Below are positions 45,450 to 56,188 of a stretch of 64,000 bases of DNA, piece after piece. The notes under the pieces are model-generated. The model worked only from the letters and a program-made list of their open reading frames with translations, was not told the DNA's origin and searched no databases. The DNA comes from Gordius sp. MW1 (taxonomy: Eukaryota > Nematomorpha > Gordioida > Gordea > Gordiidae). The stretch covers positions 19,954,324-20,018,323 of the forward strand of contig OZ038531.1 in assembly GCA_964036665.1 (NCBI GenBank), given 5' to 3'. A program made the translations under genes and the position numbers. Numbering within the stretch: the first letter of the stretch is position 1; each line of letters starts with the position of its first letter.

Positions 45450-46062
45450 TGTGGTATACGTGTATACCACGTAACCATATGTTGGTATATCGCGTTTTAA
45501 TGTCCGCGGTATACTTTGATCTTACTTAGATTTATTTTATTAATATTAATGTAAAAGGGTAAGAACGGTTCTGCAATCCTTATAATTAAAAAAAAAGAAA
45601 TTGGTCAAAGGAAGGCATTTTTACCGCGGGTTAACCTAGACGCGGAAGTGGCTAATTTTCGTTGACGCTTTCTTTTTTTAATTACTTTTTATTTTAATTT
45701 TTAACCCAGCCACATATGGAACTCATTTTTGCAGTCCCGTCTGAAGATTTCCCGTACATTGCTCGTTCAATCAAGTCCACCACCCTGGGAAGATTCAACA
45801 GCTATAAAAGCGAAATCCCATGTCAATAATTCAGTCCTTATAAATTTTTCCAAAACTTTGTACTCTTCCTAAATCCTTGTAATTGTCCCCAATCCCTACA
45901 TCTTTCCCCTTTTATTGTAATTTTACGGAACATTATAATTTTACCGTCGCCGATCACTTTAATTGTAAATCGCCTTTAATTGTAAATATTTAGACGTATT
46001 AGCGTAAATAAAGTTAATTTAAATCCTTCGCTCAGCCTTTTTTTTCCCCTCGCCAGCTAAAT
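45450..46062 (+). repeat. gypsy LTR at the palindrome centre
   Basis: Begins TGTGGTATACGTG directly after a purine tract. Has a TATAAAAG box at 45803-45810 and AATAAA at 46007-46012. The first part matches 63580-63948. The exact 3' end is uncertain because an inverted copy is fused at about 46063. Confidence 0.75.
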
Positions 46063-46063
46063 T
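45588..46063. other. unpaired centre of the palindrome
   Basis: Arms are complementary up to ...GCAATCCTTATAATT on the left (about 45587) and its complement on the right (about 46064). The 476 bp between are single-copy LTR sequence. Confidence 0.85.
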
Positions 46064-46199
46064 ATAAGGATTGCAGAACCGTTCTTTAACCCTTTTACAT
46101 TAATATTAATAAAATAAATCTAAGTAAGATCAAAGTATACCGCGGACATTAAAACGCGATATACCAACATATGGTTACGTGGTATACACGTATACCACA
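46064..46199 (-). repeat. truncated inverted LTR, right arm
   Basis: Read on the minus strand, TGTGGTATACGTG... starts at 46199 and matches the left LTR for about 136 bp, then stops at the fusion point. Confidence 0.85.
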
Positions 46200-46209
46200 C
46201 CTTTCCCTT

Positions 46210-47079
46210 TTATTGAGAAGTCGAAGGGCCAGGGCTGTCCAAATTCAGGGTGTCCATAATCACCCCGGACTCCAGCTCTACGATATCGTTGGGTTGGGTT
46301 TTCTTTCCCAAACCGGTTTTTAATTTTAAGCACATTGGGGGCAGGTGTTTGGCCTTACACCCCCAACACTTCTTCCTTTTCAAGATCGGAGGACGGAGTA
46401 ACGGTGGATTTCCAGATACGTTTCGTCGTTGCTCCCCGCTCGTATTTCCGTTTCTTCTGACCGCAGCCCCCTCCTGTCTTGGTCGTCTTGGAGATCTTGG
46501 GCGTTGTGGATACGACCTCCCGACCTGGCCTGGCGGACCCAGAGAGTGCGTCAAGCTTAGTAATCGTGCACTTTCGTCCGTCTCCACTTTGATTAGAATG
46601 TATACTGGAACTCTTTCGTTCCTTGATGCAGTAGATGTCACTTCCAAATCTAAGTCGCACCAAGCAGCATTAATTCTCATCTGAATAGCAATAAACGTTG
46701 AACATAATTATATAGCATCAAACAATTTTAATTGTTCAGCATGCCTAATTTCAAATTTATTTTCCTTTAAGTCCTTAACTTTGTAGATTTTAGTACCTAA
46801 CTGTTCAATAATTACACTTAACACCCATTTAGGTTTACCCAAATAGTTTCGATACCAAACTCTTTGGTTTACCTTAAACTTTGGCACACTAATACTGGGC
46901 GATGTTTGGTGTTCAGTGAACTTTAAAAAGTCGGGTGGGTACCTTAATTTACGATTCAAAAACTCATAGCTAACCGGAGCACGATTAGGATACCGTGGTG
47001 ACATATTGTGATAAAGTTTAGATAACCACGTTCCGTCCTTCGTTACTTTAGCTATGTTCAACCATTTTTTAATGAACAA
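46210..47079 (-). pseudogene. gypsy integrase C-terminus, right arm
   Basis: Inverted copy of 44571-45438. Two open frames, 47079-46708 (FKVNQRVWYRNYLGKPKWVL, HAEQLKLFDA) and 46680-46210 (MRINAAWCDLDLEV..., ending LNLDSPGPSTSQ), are uninterrupted here, whereas the left arm has a frameshift. The second frame may be a genuine continuation or an overlap; its arginine/proline-rich middle and CWGCKAKHLPPMC segment are not a recognised domain. Confidence 0.75.
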
Positions 47080-48391
47080 CCGTCACAGCGCAGGGATATT
47101 GGATAAAATTATTCCAGTAAAACAATCGAACCACTTCGCCGGGATTAAAAAGCAATCGAACCACGTACTAGAACAATCGAACCAATCCATGATTCGGAAA
47201 TATTGGGAGACGGTGGAAGAAAACTATTCCTTCGAACAATTGGCTACCAAATTTAAACCGCAAACATAATTAAATGGATATTCCAATATGTCTGAGAACA
47301 GATGGCAGAATTCTTCAAACGAATGAATCCCGAAACTGAAAATATCAATTATTCAGAATCATCCCTAACTAATTCTCAAGGCCTAAATTCTTAATGTGCC
47401 GCTAAAATATTTTTGTAAGACAGAATTATACACTTGATTTATATACATATATTAATTATATGAAAATTATATTGTTAACCAATATTTAAACCCCCTCCCC
47501 CGCTGTTTCTTTGACTATTATTTGAGAGTCTGCGCGGCGCAAGAAAGAATAATTTCCAAAATGGCAGTTTACAATCTATATTAATTATAAGTTTTGTTGA
47601 GGCTGTTGCTCGAGGAGTCACAGAGCTGGAAAAAAACCGTTAGCCATGACGTTGCCTTTTTATCACTGATTTTTACATATATATGTCGTCGTGTGAGCAA
47701 AGGCCAGAGTTGGTATTCAATGCCAGATGTTTGAAACTTATAATGTTAATAACGCCGCCTTGATAGTTGCACTCAACAACACGGAACTCTATCGAAAATA
47801 CATTAAGTCTTCGACTTTTAAAAGGGAAAGGTATCGTATCCGGAGATACGAAGATGAAGATATCTTCCCACACACCCCCCCCCATCTCATCTTATTCAAA
47901 AATTAAAGTTAAGAGTTCAACACGCGGTACAATTCTTTTGATCTTACACATTGTACACTAATAGCGTAGACCATTATTCTTTTACATTTAATTCCTAGTA
48001 CGCGTATGTTACCCCCCCCCCCGACGCGCTTATACGTTTGTGTTATTTATTTCTTCCCATATATGATTGTTTATCAACATGAATACGTATGAGTGATTTG
48101 TAGTAAGGAGATTGATACAATAATATAATTTTTCTTGTAATAAAATAGATTGGCGAAATGTAGAGCGGTAAAGTTATCTTTATTTAGTGGCTATTAAGCC
48201 CGGCCATCCCCCAACAATATTTCCCCCTATCCTTCCTTTAAATTCCCCCAATTAATTCCTAAGAATTCTTCCTTCAAAATTCGCAATTAGTGGCTTTAAG
48301 CCCGGCCATCCCTCAATGCGTCCGAATATTATTCCTAATGATGATTCCCCCTTCCTTCAAACCTTTTTGTTTATAGTTTTTAAATCGCAAA
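47080..48391. other. unassigned non-coding part of the right arm
   Basis: Inverted copy of 43255-44570, including the C run at about 47872-47882 and GCCCGGCCATCC motifs near 48199 and 48300. Confidence 0.6.
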
Positions 48392-51255
48392 TCATATTCT
48401 TTTTCTCAGGAATTCGATAATAAGTTTTAGTAATATATAAAAATGCGATGAAAAATTATCCTGTTCTAGTATATGATTAGACAAATTATTAAAAATTGAT
48501 GTGCCAATAATTTTAGAAAAAATTTTACTTTCAATAATTAATACAGCGTTTTTATTTAATAAGTATTTCTCGTCTTTGAAAGAATTGAAAATAGAAAAAA
48601 TAATCTTGCAAAGTTTGATTAAGTTGTCTGATGGAATTATATGATTTCCCTTATTCTTAAGGTTTATTAAGTAATAATTACAATTATAGGAACCGTCATT
48701 ATTTAAAATAAGGGCATTAACACAATCTAAACACGTAATTTTACCTTCTTCGATCAATTTTCTGACAATATATCCAGCGATATAAGTGGTAACATTTTCG
48801 GTGTATAACGATAAATGTGGGTCAGTTAAGTGAATATCATCGTCTTCTTCGGCCACGCCTGCAGAAGTGAAATCATCTTCGTTCCCACGGGGCTGGAAAT
48901 CGGCACAAACTACTGCAGTGTCGCCAAAATTATTACAATTGCCGGTAAGAGGGCTAATAACTTTTCCTAAAAGAATTCCCCTCACAGCCGATCGCAATTG
49001 GTACGCGGAGGGATTATTATTATAACCACCGCGAGATCGAATTGTTGAAAAAAACAACTCCAGGTGATCCTGGCTCAATTTGTAAGTCATAAAATATCTA
49101 CAAGAATATTAAAGTCAATGTTTATATTTATACTTCATCGAAGATGATTTTTTAAGTAATAGCTCTTTAGCTAACATAGGTATTGAATGCATAGCTGCCA
49201 TCAATCCCACAACACACATCCTTTTCCCTGAAGATATAACTGGTTTGTCATTTTCTAACTTCAAGCCAGCTAGCACTTCGCCTTTGGCATAGAGGTCTAT
49301 ACAATTAGAGAGGCTCTCTGGAGTTAAAGGTTTTTTGTCGCCCTTAGCCAGTAGATTACTACTATTCATCGTATCAAACAATCTAAAAGTTGTAATATGT
49401 AGAATTTGTATTATTTTACCTGTTAATCAAATCAATAAATTCAATAGTGGCTGTGGAATCTTGAAATCCAGGTTCTTGCAAATCCCTTGCTAGAATAAGT
49501 CCTTTTGCTACAGAAGCTGAAAATACTTGAGTAGCAAGCTTGACCTAATTTTAAAATGCTAAATTTTACAGACAATATACCTTCATTTTATTATTTATAT
49601 AATAGATATGAGAAGCAGTGAGGCGATTAGCTGCTCTTAATCCTTCCTTTTTCTGAAGGTTGTGAAGTCTTACAATGTACTCCCATTTAATTAGCTATAA
49701 TATTGAATATAAAATAAAAAAAATTATATTTACCTTATTTTCATTATCTTTTAAAACCTTAGCTTCTGCTAAAAGATTACGTAGTAGCTTCATCATATGG
49801 CATACATCGAACAGGAAGAAGATTTTCTCAAGAGGAAATTGTGGGTGATAAAAGTAGGGTTTAGGTTGATGTTGGTCAAACCCTATTCCCAAGTCATCTG
49901 CATCTTTTGTTACTTGCAAGACCATCGCAGGTGATAGCTTTCACAACAGCACCTGTGCCTTAACGTGGAAAATTGCATCCAAAAGAATATTTTTGAATAA
50001 CTCTGAAGTTACATAAGATACTAAAAAGTACCCTAATGGAATTTTCCAGGTATTGTTGATAGATGTGGCCATGACAAATAATGCACCAGTGGCATATGGG
50101 ATCATATTACAATCAGTTATATCCTGCCCTAGATCCACATATCTAAAAATATTCAGAGATTGTTATTTGAAAAAAATCAAAATTTAGTACATACCCATGA
50201 TATTTATTGCCATCCCAATGAATATTTTTCCTAATAGCCATCTCATCAATAGACAATGCTATATAGATGGGTTTTGAAGACTTCATTTGATATTCTTTTA
50301 TTTTATTAATAGAGCAATTGAGGAACCCTATAAAAAGTTATTTAAACCAAAATTAATATTGCTTAATATACCTGGATCAACATTTAGACATACACTCCAT
50401 CTTCTTAAAGATGATTCAGATGGAAGGCAAATAATTCTTCTTAGGTTCCTGTAAGCACTTGCAGAGTAATAATGGAGAGTCAAAGCCAATTGTTTTAGGG
50501 GTTGGGTAAATACAATTTTTTTAGGATTGTTAACACCTCCTGATTTAATATGGCTGTTAACAAGCACAAGGGCTTCTCCTTCGAAGTAGTTGGCAATGAT
50601 TTTGTCTTCATCCCCATTAAGATGATTATCATTCTTCAGATCTCTAACTATATCCTTCAGTTTGATGATTTTTTGCCTGTACCTCCTGGTACTGGCTTTT
50701 AGACGTTTTATGGTCTTCTTCAATTTAGAATTTTGAGATACTAACCTGCTGGCTGCTAGTGCCTGTTTAATTTTAAAGTTCTACCACTTCAGGGGGGTCA
50801 AACTGTATTTTCCTAGGTATCTTTCTTTTTCTAGACAAATTATTTGTAATATCTACAAGAGGACTTATTGATGAATTATAAGAACTTCTTGTTGTTACTG
50901 GTTTCTAGAATAGGATTATTATAAGTAATATATATTTTGTCAATTACTTTTTGAAGATGTTTAGGCAAATTAAAAATAGTAGGTATGGAACCTTCTCTAA
51001 GTTGCTTGTATTTAGTGACAGATGGAATATATGAATCAGGTGTAAAATGTTGGCTACAAAGTGCAGAGTGATTATTAGGCACAAACTCTCTCTTGATCTC
51101 ACTCATCCAAGCTTTGAGGAGCAATTTGTTTTTTAAGGGGAATCTATTATATGAAAAAAATTATATAAATTTTATATAAATACTTACTTGTGGAAAGATA
51201 AATCCTTGAATTTCTTCCGACTGTTGCTACAGTTGATAGCAGAGCAAAACGACAT
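48392..51255 (-). pseudogene. P-element-like transposase, right arm
   Basis: Mirror copy of the left-arm transposase, start codon at 51255. The THAP exon is uninterrupted (NNHSALCSQHFTPDSYIPS directly followed by VTKYKQLREGS). A 20-nt deletion near 50780 (absent from the left arm) shifts frame before the coiled coil. The domain around 49925-50138 is broken near 49965 (FHVKAQVLL instead of FHVNGTGAVV). The C-terminal frame 49090-48392 (232 codons, from MTYKLSQDHLELFFSTIRS) is open where the left copy is truncated. So the two arms carry different lesions and neither encodes a whole enzyme. Confidence 0.88.
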
Positions 51256-51337
51256 TATCCTATTCAATATGGTGGATATAATCAGCCGATAAAATTTCAA
51301 ATGAATGCAACGGGAATGAGCAGTCTATTAGTCTATG

Positions 51338-51345
51338 TATATAAT
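51338..51345. repeat. 8-bp target duplication, right (TATATAAT)
   Basis: Identical to 40087-40094. Confidence 0.9.
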
Positions 51346-51562
51346 ACAACGAAAAATGCAAAATTTTACACCTTTATTAATTAATAAAATGCGTTTTACT
51401 CTTAAAATATAAACAAACATTAAAGAGTTATTTCATGAAAAATAAGACTTTTTTCAACTTCAATATTATACGATTCCAATTTCAAACATTTTAAGCAGCT
51501 AGAAAATTTTGTAATTTTAATACTTTTCCAGTAGAGAATGCGAGTACATCAAGTTATACGAA

Positions 51563-51736
51563 CATGGACGTAGCCAGCATTGGAATTAAAGGGGGAAGGG
51601 GAAATAATGATTTAAGAAGGGACAAAATAATCATTCTTTGAAATTTTAGCCTTATTTTCAATAAATTTTAGAAATTTTTTGGATATAGAGAAGGTAGCCG
51701 CCCTTTCCTGTCCCCCTTCCCTTGGCTATGCCCATG
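51563..51736. mobile_element. CATGGGCGTAGCC-family MITE in Prx6 intron 5
   Basis: CATGGACGTAGCCAGC at the left, TTGGCTATGCCCATG at the right; flanks TATACGAA and TATATAAA agree at 6 of 8. Confidence 0.7.
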
Positions 51737-51927
51737 TATATAAACATCAACTGGGCTTCTACGACAACCATATACTTATTAGCTAATAGTTGATAGCGAA
51801 TAGGTCAGAATGTAATTTAGAATTTGCAAAATAATCAAAAAAATTTATGAATTTACACAAACCAATAATATAATAATTTTTTTGCCATATTTTTTTTTAT
51901 TTATTTAGCTCAATAAGCGAGCGTTAC

Positions 51928-52000
51928 CTTCCAATCCACGGGGGTAGCTACTTTGGCGTGCATAGTCAATTGCAAGGAATCTATGATGCGCAATATCTCG
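51928..52000 (-). other. Prdx6: Prx6 exon 5
   Basis: 73 nt. It starts one nt after the acceptor AG at 52001-52002 and completes the Asp codon split from exon 4. It reads EILRIIDSLQLTMHAKVATP then VDWK, and ends at a GTAACG donor. Confidence 0.9.
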
Positions 52001-52167
52001 CTAGCGAAAAATGCATTAACAAAAACGTCGTGATATAAGCAAAAAAATATGTAGGAGAAAAATTGCGAAAACGATGGAAGAAAGATAGAATTATGAGAAC
52101 GCTATAAGGATTATTTATCCAAACCCAAGTTTAAAACATGTATTATAACAATTCAATACAGCAAATT

Positions 52168-52367
52168 GTAGCCCGTCGTTAGCGGGGTTGTTAAGAACCA
52201 AAAAAAGCGCCAATTTCGGGTCTCCCGTCTTGGCTAGCGCTAGGCCGGGATAGGCTTCGGAGACCTCTCGCGCCCCGAAAGCCAGATCGACCTTGGACAT
52301 GGGGATACTACTCGGAAAGGGTGCTTTTATATTCCTAAACGTCCGTCCACCGCGAACGACGGGCTAC
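52168..52367. mobile_element. GC-rich 200-bp MITE in Prx6 intron 4
   Basis: Ends GTAGCCCGTCGTTAGCGG and CCGCGAACGACGGGCTAC. Much more GC-rich than its surroundings. No clear duplication found. Confidence 0.6.
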
Positions 52368-52463
52368 CTTCGCTTATTTCAATTAAATTGACTAGCGTTT
52401 AGTTCGAGAATTTATGTTATTATATATTAAATTAGTAAGTAGTCAAGAATTTTCAATCCGTTT

Positions 52464-52864
52464 ATATAAATGTCATTGTTTAAAGTCGGTGTATTTGGAT
52501 TGATAGCGTAGGTAGAGGGAAATGGAACGCGATATTTCTGGCTGTAAAAGCCCATCGTCAGGGGAAAAAATAATAAAAATAAAAAAGGAGAGATGAAGGT
52601 TCAAAAAATAAAAAATGAAGTAAAGTGAGTAAATATTTCTGGCTATAACCAGTTTTGTAATTTCTATTGTTTTTTTTGTACCTATATCTCCGTATTTACT
52701 CACTTTACTTTATTTTCTATTTTTTGAGCCTTCATCTCTCCTTTTTTATTTTTATTATTTTTTCCCCTGACGATGGGCTTTTACAGCCAGAAATATCGCG
52801 TTCCATTTCCCTCTACCTACGCTATCAATCCAAATACACCGACTTTAAACAATGACATTTATAT
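52464..52864. mobile_element. large hairpin (foldback) in Prx6 intron 4
   Basis: Arms 52464-52634 and about 52693-52864 are near-perfect inverted repeats around a 58-nt loop (CAATGACATTTATAT complements ATATAAATGTCATTG). The two frames in it encode the same peptide because of the symmetry and are not genes. Confidence 0.85.
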
Positions 52865-52927
52865 TAAATTAGTCTTTGATTATAACGGCACTTAGGGTGT
52901 GTAAATAAATTTAAGCTCTGCAATAGG

Positions 52928-53078
52928 CATGGGCGTAGTCAGGATTGGATTTAGAGGGGGGGGGTGGCAATAAAAATAATTTTTTGAAATTTTACCCATA
53001 ATTATATTAAAATTTAAAGGATTTTTGGATTTAAAGGGGGCAGCTGCCCCGCCCTGCCACCCCCTGGCTACGCCCATG
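52928..53078. mobile_element. CATGGGCGTAGCC-family MITE in Prx6 intron 4
   Basis: CATGGGCGTAGTCAGG / CCCTGGCTACGCCCATG with GCAATAGG (52920-52927) and GCAATAGA (53079-53086) as a 7-of-8 duplication. Confidence 0.85.
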
Positions 53079-53213
53079 GCAATAGATTCCCACATTAATT
53101 TTTATATAAAAAAATATCAGGTGAATTTTGAAAATTCGAGGCTTAAACGCTGCTTAAGATAGTCTCCCGGGTTTTTAAATATTTCTGCAAAATAAAGATT
53201 TGATTAATTTTAC

Positions 53214-53289
53214 TCGAAATTTCTTCCAGTGGTGGCCGGGTAGAGGCTGGAGAGTTTGAGCGCCTCTTGTCCGGGCCTATCACGAAAAC
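53214..53289 (-). other. Prdx6: Prx6 exon 4 (2-nt insertion)
   Basis: 76 nt where 74 keeps frame: VFVIGPDKR, then two extra bases in GGCGCTC, then LKLSSLYPATTGRNF. Acceptor ACAG, donor GTAAAA. Confidence 0.88.
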
Positions 53290-53998
53290 CTGTGAAAGCC
53301 AAAGTATTATTAGTCAATTTATGCTTATAGGTACAATTACAAATCTAAAACAATTCATACTTCAACAAATATTTAATTTTGAAACGTTTATATTAACATT
53401 TTAAAACTATATTATCGCCTATAAAGCAAATGCTCTTCTTTAAATTAGGGAGAGGTAGATTTTAAAAGCCAACCCTTAGGTAAGATGTAAAAAAGTCATT
53501 TTCACATTTCGTAATTAAATTTTAAAAATATAATAACAAAACAATAATAAAAAAGAACAATTTAGATTTTCAAAAGATGTTGGACCGTGCTCTGACCAGG
53601 ACCATTATAAGACAGGATTTTGGCCTGGCCCGGACTCAGACAATTCAAACAGCGGTAATTATTTATTTTTAGGCAATGGTACCACAATTTTGTAGTTTTC
53701 CATTATAAAGTGACAAGTTGGACAAGACAAGACACTTTTTTAAAATTCCAATCCTTTTTGGATTCCTGGCTTCTTCTAAAAGAGGAAGACGAAGACATAT
53801 TACTCATACAATGTTTTCTTAAATTTTATTATTATTATTTATATTTATATAATCGTTGGATATAATATTATGTTTAGAAATTCATCAATAAACTAACATT
53901 ATCTTCAAAAAAAGACAATACAATACATTTTCGTCAAAAGTGACGCATAAATTGCATAGCAAAGACTTGAAATTCATTAAACGACGTGGATTTCTTAC
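53290..53998. other. Prx6 intron 3
   Basis: AT-rich intron; a SINE head motif (CATAAATTGCATAGCAAAG) lies at 53944-53962. Nothing else seen. Confidence 0.6.
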
Positions 53999-54129
53999 GG
54001 CACGACAAGTTAGGGGTATGCCTTGTGAATCTTTTTCATCAGGGTCCAGCATGTCCAATTGCACGGCCAAGCTCTATCGCTATCATCTATCAACGGGGAA
54101 GGGAAAGGGCCTTGCAGTTTACCGAAAGC
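53999..54129 (-). other. Prdx6: Prx6 exon 3 (1-nt deletion)
   Basis: 131 nt where 132 keeps frame; the break is between DSDR and LAVQLDM. Acceptor TATAG, donor GTAAGA after TCRA. Confidence 0.9.
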
Positions 54130-54194
54130 CTATAAAGTCCACCAAAATAAATGTACGCGTTTTTTTAAATAGGAGCGTATGAAGATTCAACTAA

Positions 54195-54485
54195 GGGCTT
54201 GTCTTAATATCAAATTTTGCTGAACATTGCCGCGTCTTAACTTCGAATTCACTGCAGATTTACGTTGGAGACGCTTAACATAACAGCTATTTTGTAAGAT
54301 GCAAAAAGGTTTCGTAGGCTTAAATGTTGTTTGATTATTAAATATTTTAGGCATCAGCAAAGTGTGGATTTAATCAAAAATTTGTAAATAAACGAATAAA
54401 CTTCAAGTTTGACCCATGAACTCGAATCTGATATTTTGACAAAGAAAAATTCACGCGATTTGAATCTGAATCTTAAGACAAGCCC
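54195..54485. mobile_element. Harbinger-like MITE in Prx6 intron 2
   Basis: Ends GGGCTTGTCTTAA and TTAAGACAAGCCC, bordered by TAA on both sides (54192-54194, 54486-54488). A three-base TWA duplication and GGGC ends fit PIF/Harbinger. Confidence 0.75.
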
Positions 54486-54538
54486 TAATACTACAGTAGA
54501 CAAGCGGGCAGCTGATAATTATTAAAAAAGGTAAAAGC

Positions 54539-54706
54539 CATGGGCGTAGCCAAGGAGGGGGGGGGGAGGCGGGGGGGCGACTGCCCCCCTCTAAATCCAA
54601 AAATTTTTGTTAAAGTTATGGCTAAAATTTTAGAAAATGTTTATTTTGCCCCTCCCTAAATCATTATTGCCCCCACCCTCTAAGCCCAATGCTAGCTACG
54701 CCCATG
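54539..54706. mobile_element. CATGGGCGTAGCC-family MITE in Prx6 intron 2
   Basis: Ends CATGGGCGTAGCC and AGCTACGCCCATG; flanks GTAAAAGC (54531-54538) and CTAAAAGC (54707-54714), 7 of 8. Confidence 0.85.
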
Positions 54707-54714
54707 CTAAAAGC

Positions 54715-55107
54715 TATAGTCATTTGGCCGAACCATTAAATGCTAAACTTAAGAAGGGAAAGATAAATTAGCTGTCGGCCTTTCCAATGCATGATTATTA
54801 TTAATTTAAGACCGCTCCACAATTTGGGGTAGATTGAAATAGTACCCCCCCCCCTAATCATGTTTTTACTTCGTTCTTCTGCAAATTTTTATTTAATTTT
54901 GGCCCTTTGATTCCAAATCATGAAACCCTCAACATCCATTCCCATTACACCATAATTAAATGTATCACATTTCGGTCAGCTAGAAAAATGGGGAAAAAGG
55001 TTGAAATCTTATTAAACAAACCGCAACAGCTATCTGTTAGTCGTCTCTCAGGTTTAGAACAAGATTCATTTCAAAAATGTTTGCACACTGCGTAATATAA
55101 TTGGCGC
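54715..55107. other. rest of Prx6 intron 2
   Basis: AT-rich. A plus-strand frame at 54907-55095 (LLNKPQQLSVSRLSGLEQDS) is not recognised. It abuts the odd exon 2 donor, so a small insertion may have replaced the original GT. Confidence 0.35.
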
Positions 55108-55273
55108 TTTAATATCCTCGATCCAGCCCAGATGATTTGCAACGCTATCGCAGGAGAGTCCTATAAGCTTGACGCCTTTGGCTTTAAACTTTGGGGGAAG
55201 TTGAGCCACTCGGGCTAGTTCGGTAGTGCATACGGGAGTATAATCGGCTGGATGAGAAAACAGGATAGCCCAT
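55108..55273 (-). other. Prdx6: Prx6 exon 2 (catalytic cysteine)
   Basis: 166 nt, acceptor CCACAG; carries [16 protein letters not shown] with the single catalytic Cys. It ends WIEDIK; the following bases GCGCCA are not a normal donor. Confidence 0.93.
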
Positions 55274-56188
55274 CTGTGGTATACACATATTTAAAATGTT
55301 AAAAAAGTTTAAACTAAATTATAAGATATTAATGGTAAAATTAAAGCATCCATCCATTTTTAGATTATAAAAATTGGAAAAAAGACGCCATTTTGATTCA
55401 AATTTACTTATATATGCTCCTCATGTATATTTTATGGCAAAAAATCCATCTTTAAACACTGCTCAAAAATTACTTCTAGTTAAAGAATAATTTTTAATAT
55501 AATATATTGCATAGCATAAAAATTACAAAAAAAGGCATAAATTAACTAGGTATATAGACATTGAGATACAACTTTAAACTTAGACAATATTGGGACAACG
55601 TTATAGTTAATTGCACTAAAGCTAAAGTTTGGTAATACATCAAACATTTGCAACATGCTTTATGCCAACAATTAGTATTAATTCAAAATAAATAATATTA
55701 ACACATTTTTTACACTATTTTGATATAATATATGCAATTATAATATGGAATATTTAATGGGTGCCTTGAAGCTAATATCAAAAAGATTCATGCCAAAATT
55801 AAAGCACCTAAGGGCAATAAAAATAAATATCCTAAATTATTCTATAATATAAAAATAATTTAAAAGGTTATATATTTTACGCAATGTATTTAATTATAAT
55901 AAACAGAGGTTATCAACATACTAAAATATTCATCTAATAAAAAGTTATAGCCAATAAAATCACATAACATATTTTTTATAGTTTGGTAATAACTAACTTC
56001 AATAAAGCAGATCAAGATTCAAAAAAATTTAAAAATAATTTAATGCTTAAAAAAAAATAATCTAAGGTAACAATATTTTAAGAAAAGAATATCAATGGTT
56101 ATATTTTAATATATGTAAAATTAATAAAAGTATAAAACATAAAAAAATAAATTATTAAGAACATTTATAAATTACAATTATATATTAC
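55274..56188. other. Prx6 intron 1
   Basis: AT-rich, GTAATA donor; no repeat recognised. Confidence 0.6.

Larger units (their letters stand above)
40095..51337. mobile_element. 11.24-kb palindromic P-element-like composite
   Basis: The left terminus CATAGACTAATAGACTGCTC at 40095 and its exact complement ending at 51337 are bordered by the 8-bp duplication TATATAAT. P-family elements make 8-bp duplications. The two arms (40095 to about 45587, and 51337 down to about 46064) are near-identical inverted copies. Each holds a THAP-type P transposase relic, about 1.3 kb of unassigned DNA and the 3' end of a gypsy element. The centre is one full LTR plus the start of an inverted LTR. Both outer ends are the same (transposase 5') end; I find no P 3' terminus inside. 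It lies in intron 5 of Prx6. Confidence 0.9.

Noticed and set aside
44966..45478. 170-codon minus-strand frame in the GC-richer patch
   Set aside because: It opposes the gypsy pol 3' region, has no motif, and recurs in the other arm only because of the palindrome.
52473..52855. Two similar proteins on opposite strands
   Set aside because: They are the two arms of one hairpin read in mirror; no gene.
53101..53145. Alternative last Prx6 exon (KYLKT after TTTGCAG)
   Set aside because: The true C-terminal exon, ending YLRFTPQP, is found at 39953-40081 with correct phase.
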